Source of the DNA: Alistipes sp. CAG:831
Lineage (GTDB): Bacteria > Bacteroidota > Bacteroidia > Bacteroidales > UBA932
Length of the DNA stretch: 59,840 nt
Assembly: GCA_000432775.1 (NCBI GenBank)
Contig: HF990375.1
Location: forward strand, 1 to 59,840
Direction of reading: 5' to 3'
Position numbers and translations under genes: made by a program
Part shown: piece by piece, positions 57,682 to 59,840 of the stretch
Position numbering within the stretch: position 1 is the stretch's first letter
How the letters are laid out: every line of letters begins with the position of its first letter
The notes under the pieces: generated by a model
The model's input: the letters and a program-made list of their open reading frames with translations, nothing else
Told to the model about the DNA's origin: nothing
The model's database searches: none

Positions 57682-57689
57682 TATATTTG
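57682..57689 (+). promoter_or_regulatory. -7 box for tRNA-Pro
   Basis: TATATTTG fits TAnnTTTG and ends 13 bases before the first base of the tRNA. Confidence 0.6.
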
Positions 57690-57702
57690 CAGCTCATTCA
57701 AT

Positions 57703-57776
57703 CGGGGTGTGGCGCAGTTGGCTAGCGCACCTGCTTTGGGAGCAGGGGGTCGAAGGTTCGAGTCCTTTTACCCCGA
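57703..57776 (+). tRNA. tRNA-Pro (anticodon TGG)
   Basis: Acceptor stem CGGGGTG/TACCCCG (57703-57709 with 57769-57775, one G-T pair), discriminator A57776. Anticodon stem CCTGC/GCAGG with loop TTTGGGA gives anticodon TGG. T arm has GGTTCGAGTCC. CCA is not encoded. The convergent gene's stop codon begins at the very next base. Confidence 0.95.
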
Positions 57777-58757
57777 CTACAGGGCCAGAGAGCCGAAGGT
57801 CTTCATGAACTGAACCCTCTCATACATGGCGGGGTCAGGAATAGTGGAGTAGCTCAGACGGCCGCGGATCTGTGAGATGCTTTCCACATTGTTCTTCTCG
57901 AGGAAAGCCGCTATCTTCCCGTTGAACTCCTTGATAACTGCAGGACCGTGCTTGTAGATCACCGAACATACCTGGACGGCGGATGCTCCCGCGAGTATCT
58001 CCTTGATGGCGCTCTCAGCGCTGTGTATACCTGTGGTGGCGGCTATGTCAATCTTCACGGCTGACGACAGAATCGCTGTCCAGCGCAGGATCTCGGCATA
58101 TTCACCCTCGTGGGAAAGAGGAGCGGCCGGTACGAGGCAGAACTTCTCCAGGTCAATGTCCGGGGTAAAGAAGCGGTTGAATATCACAACTCCCTTAGCT
58201 CCGGCTGCGGCTATACGGTCCACGAAATTGACAATGCTCGTGAAGTGAGGACCGATCTTCACGGCTACGGGAATCTTCAGTTCCGAAGCAATCGAACGAA
58301 CCACGTTCACATAACCGTCCTCGATGGCAGCAGGCGAGGTTCTGGGATCCATGGCCATATCGTAAAGATTAATTTCCAGAGCATCGGCTCCGGCAGCCTC
58401 TATCTGACGGGCATATTCCACCCACTCTCCGGGACTGTAACAGTTGATGCTGGCGATGACGGGTATCGATACGGCCTGCTTGATATTCCGCACTTTCTCC
58501 GTGTACTGCGCGATGGAGTTGGAACGGATGTAAGCATGCAGATAGTCGTCCATCTCCGGGTAGGAATGACCGGCAGAGGCCATGAACTCCACCTCACCGC
58601 GGATCTGCTCCTCGAAGAGGGACTTCATGACCACGGCTCCGGCACCGCAGATTTCCATTTCCTTAACTTTGTCGACATCGGCTGTCAGCGAGCAGCTGCT
58701 CACCACTATAGGACTCTTGAGATCCAGGCCGAGATACTTCACGTCTGTTGTTGCCAT
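57777..58757 (-). CDS. Dihydroorotate-dehydrogenase-like FMN protein
   Basis: A 326-residue TIM-barrel protein of the dihydroorotate dehydrogenase family, related to PyrD but with a different N-terminus (Y-L-G-L-D-L-K-S-P-I-V-V-S-S). The FMN and substrate regions show K-S-L-F near 45, A-S-I-N-C-Y near 102-107, N-L-Y-D near 130, V-A-V-K-I-G near 163-168, and T-G-I-H near 242. In many Bacteroidota this class is annotated as dihydroorotate-dehydrogenase-like and is distinct from the true pyrD; its substrate is not established. It ends flush with tRNA-Pro and begins 15 bases after the glyS stop in the same direction. Confidence 0.83.
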   Translation of the reverse strand: MATTDVKYLGLDLKSPIVVSSCSLTADVDKVKEMEICGAGAVVMKSLFEEQIRGEVEFMASAGHSYPEMDDYLHAYIRSNSIAQYTEKVRNIKQAVSIPVIASINCYSPGEWVEYARQIEAAGADALEINLYDMAMDPRTSPAAIEDGYVNVVRSIASELKIPVAVKIGPHFTSIVNFVDRIAAAGAKGVVIFNRFFTPDIDLEKFCLVPAAPLSHEGEYAEILRWTAILSSAVKIDIAATTGIHSAESAIKEILAGASAVQVCSVIYKHGPAVIKEFNGKIAAFLEKNNVESISQIRGRLSYSTIPDPAMYERVQFMKTFGSLAL

Positions 58758-58772
58758 AGCTGTAGTTGTTTG

Positions 58773-59840
58773 TTATCCTATTTTGTTCAATTTCTTTAAA
58801 ACTGTGCTGAAATCAGTCCGCTCGCGGATGATGCCGCCGACCTCAGCTATAGGGATGCGCTCCTGGGACATGGTATCACGGTCACGGATAGTCACGCAGT
58901 TGTCCTCGCGGGTCTGGTGGTCTACGGTGATGCAGAAGGGCGTACCGATGGCATCCTGACGGCGGTAACGCTTGCCTATACTGTCTTTCTCATCGTACTG
59001 GCAGTTGAAGTCAAACTTCAGGTCGTCGATGATATCACGTGCTATTTCAGGAAGCCCGTCCTTCTTGACCAGAGGCAATACTGCAAGTTTCACGGGTGCC
59101 AGTACAGGAGGAATGCGGAGCACGACTCTCTCCTCTCCGTTCTCCAGCTTCTCCTCGCGGTATGAGGCTGAAAGCACGGCCAGGAACATTCTGTCCAGTC
59201 CGATGGAAGTCTCCACGACATAGGGAGTGTAGCTCTCGCCGGTCTCGGGATCGAAGTACTGTATCTTGCGGCCGGAGAATTTCTGATGGTTGCCCAGATC
59301 AAAGTCGGTACGGGAATGGATTCCCTCGAGTTCCTTGAAGCCGAAGGGGAACTCGAACTCGATATCGGTGGCTGCGTTGGCGTAGTGCGCCAGCTTCTCG
59401 TGGTCGTGGAAGCGGTATTTCTCATCGCCGAGTCCGAGGGCCTTGTGCCACTGCAGACGGGTCTCCTTCCATTTGGCGAACCATTCGAGCTCCGAGCCGG
59501 GACGCACGAAGAACTGCATCTCCATCTGCTCGAACTCCCTCATGCGGAAGATGAACTGACGGGCCACTATCTCATTGCGGAAGGCCTTGCCTATCTGGGC
59601 AATACCGAAGGGAATCTTCATGCGCCCAGTTTTCTGGACATTCAGGAAGTTGACGAAAATACCCTGGGCCGTCTCGGGACGGAGATATATGATGCCGTCC
59701 TCTCCTGAGATGTTGCCGAGCTGGGTGGAGAACATAAGGTTGAACTGACGCACCTCGGTCCAGTTCTTGGTACCGGAGATGGGGCATACGATACCGCAGT
59801 CGATGATAATGTCGCGCAGGGCCTGGAGATCATTGGCATT
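58773..59840 (-). CDS. glyS: Glycyl-tRNA synthetase, alpha2 type (C-terminal part; gene runs off the window)
   Basis: 355 residues of the C-terminal side are visible; the N-terminus lies beyond base 59840. It is a class II synthetase: motif 2 F-R-N-E-I near 68 of the visible part, the glycine-specific Y-L-R-P-E-T-A-Q-G-I-F near 54, and motif 3 near E-T-S-I-G-L-D-R (about 220-227). The end holds the anticodon-binding domain (P-V-K-L-A-V-L-P-L, then D-D and G-x-x-Y-R-R-Q-D-A-I-G-T-P-F). This is the dimeric GlyRS found in Bacteroidota and eukaryotes, not the alpha2-beta2 form. The DHOD-like gene follows 15 bases later. Confidence 0.95.
   Translation of the reverse strand, partial: NANDLQALRDIIIDCGIVCPISGTKNWTEVRQFNLMFSTQLGNISGEDGIIYLRPETAQGIFVNFLNVQKTGRMKIPFGIAQIGKAFRNEIVARQFIFRMREFEQMEMQFFVRPGSELEWFAKWKETRLQWHKALGLGDEKYRFHDHEKLAHYANAATDIEFEFPFGFKELEGIHSRTDFDLGNHQKFSGRKIQYFDPETGESYTPYVVETSIGLDRMFLAVLSASYREEKLENGEERVVLRIPPVLAPVKLAVLPLVKKDGLPEIARDIIDDLKFDFNCQYDEKDSIGKRYRRQDAIGTPFCITVDHQTREDNCVTIRDRDTMSQERIPIAEVGGIIRERTDFSTVLKKLNKIG

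Overview
The window reads as a chromosomal piece of an anaerobic Bacteroidota bacterium, most likely a gut Bacteroidales. The evidence is: promoters of the phylum-specific TAnnTTTG type in front of many genes; fused SecDF; rnpA overlapping yidD; DUF4271, DUF2723 and PepSY-like families; a periplasmic Tricorn-type S41 protease and an S37 peptidase; a fused OlsF/GlsF-type lipoamino-acid synthase; class II (B12) ribonucleotide reductase; and tryptophanase. The DNA looks moderately GC-rich (judged by eye). Genus is not resolved; Rikenellaceae or a related uncultured family would fit. There is no prophage, insertion sequence or CRISPR array. No gene-free stretch exceeds 300 bases.

Layout. 1-6.3 kb: 3' end of an Hsp20 gene, a PnuC-type vitamin transporter, a two-gene sufC/sufD-like Fe-S scaffold operon, nrdJ and ispE. 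6.35-8.3 kb: an accessory patch with an orphan winged-helix tail carrying a 21-bp tandem repeat and a DUF1703 ATPase/nuclease-like gene. 8.4-14.7 kb: S37 peptidase, DUF2156 protein, phosphopantetheinyl transferase, DUF1648 protein, then tyrS-rbfA-lolE-like. 14.9-17.4 kb: a small lipoprotein and a three-gene unit of ECF sigma factor, one-TM putative anti-sigma protein and a lipoprotein with a C-terminal membrane anchor. 17.5-22.7 kb (minus): Tricorn-like protease and groES-groEL. 22.8-26.5 kb: Fic protein with an N-terminal VbhA-like segment, tadA, a YqaA/DedA protein, an AT-rich lipoprotein gene, tRNA-Gln and a thioredoxin-fold lipoprotein. 26.5-31.3 kb (minus): Na/Pi symporter-PhoU, acyl-CoA ligase and PlsC with a zinc-ribbon tail. 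31.3-38 kb: a large surface protein joining an HExxH domain, a propeller and a beta-barrel; uvrC; and the OlsF-like lipid synthase. 38-44.3 kb: DUF2723 membrane enzyme, SUI1, DUF4271, hemD, lipoprotein, rnpA and yidD. 44.3-50 kb (minus): tnaA with a LuxE-like gene, then secDF. 50-53.5 kb: PD40-SPOR protein, NfeD, FloA, then a 100-bp palindromic element. 53.7-57.6 kb (minus): two PepSY-like envelope proteins and a two-component system. The right end has tRNA-Pro, a dihydroorotate-dehydrogenase-like gene and the 3' part of glyS.

Functional themes. Much of the window serves the cell envelope: SecDF, YidD, NfeD/FloA, a LolC/E permease, Fic, sigma/anti-sigma and histidine-kinase signalling, and lipid genes (PlsC, FadD, OlsF-like). 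The rest is core information processing (tyrS, rbfA, SUI1, rnpA, tadA, glyS, groESL, uvrC) and cofactor or nucleotide supply (nrdJ, suf, hemD, ispE, pnuC). The points most worth a second look are the sigma-factor trio, the 100-bp palindrome, the minimal suf pair with a Cys-rich tail, the tnaA-luxE pairing, the Fic protein with a degenerate inhibitory motif, the HExxH-propeller-barrel fusion, and several divergent promoters embedded in one another's genes with near-leaderless starts.
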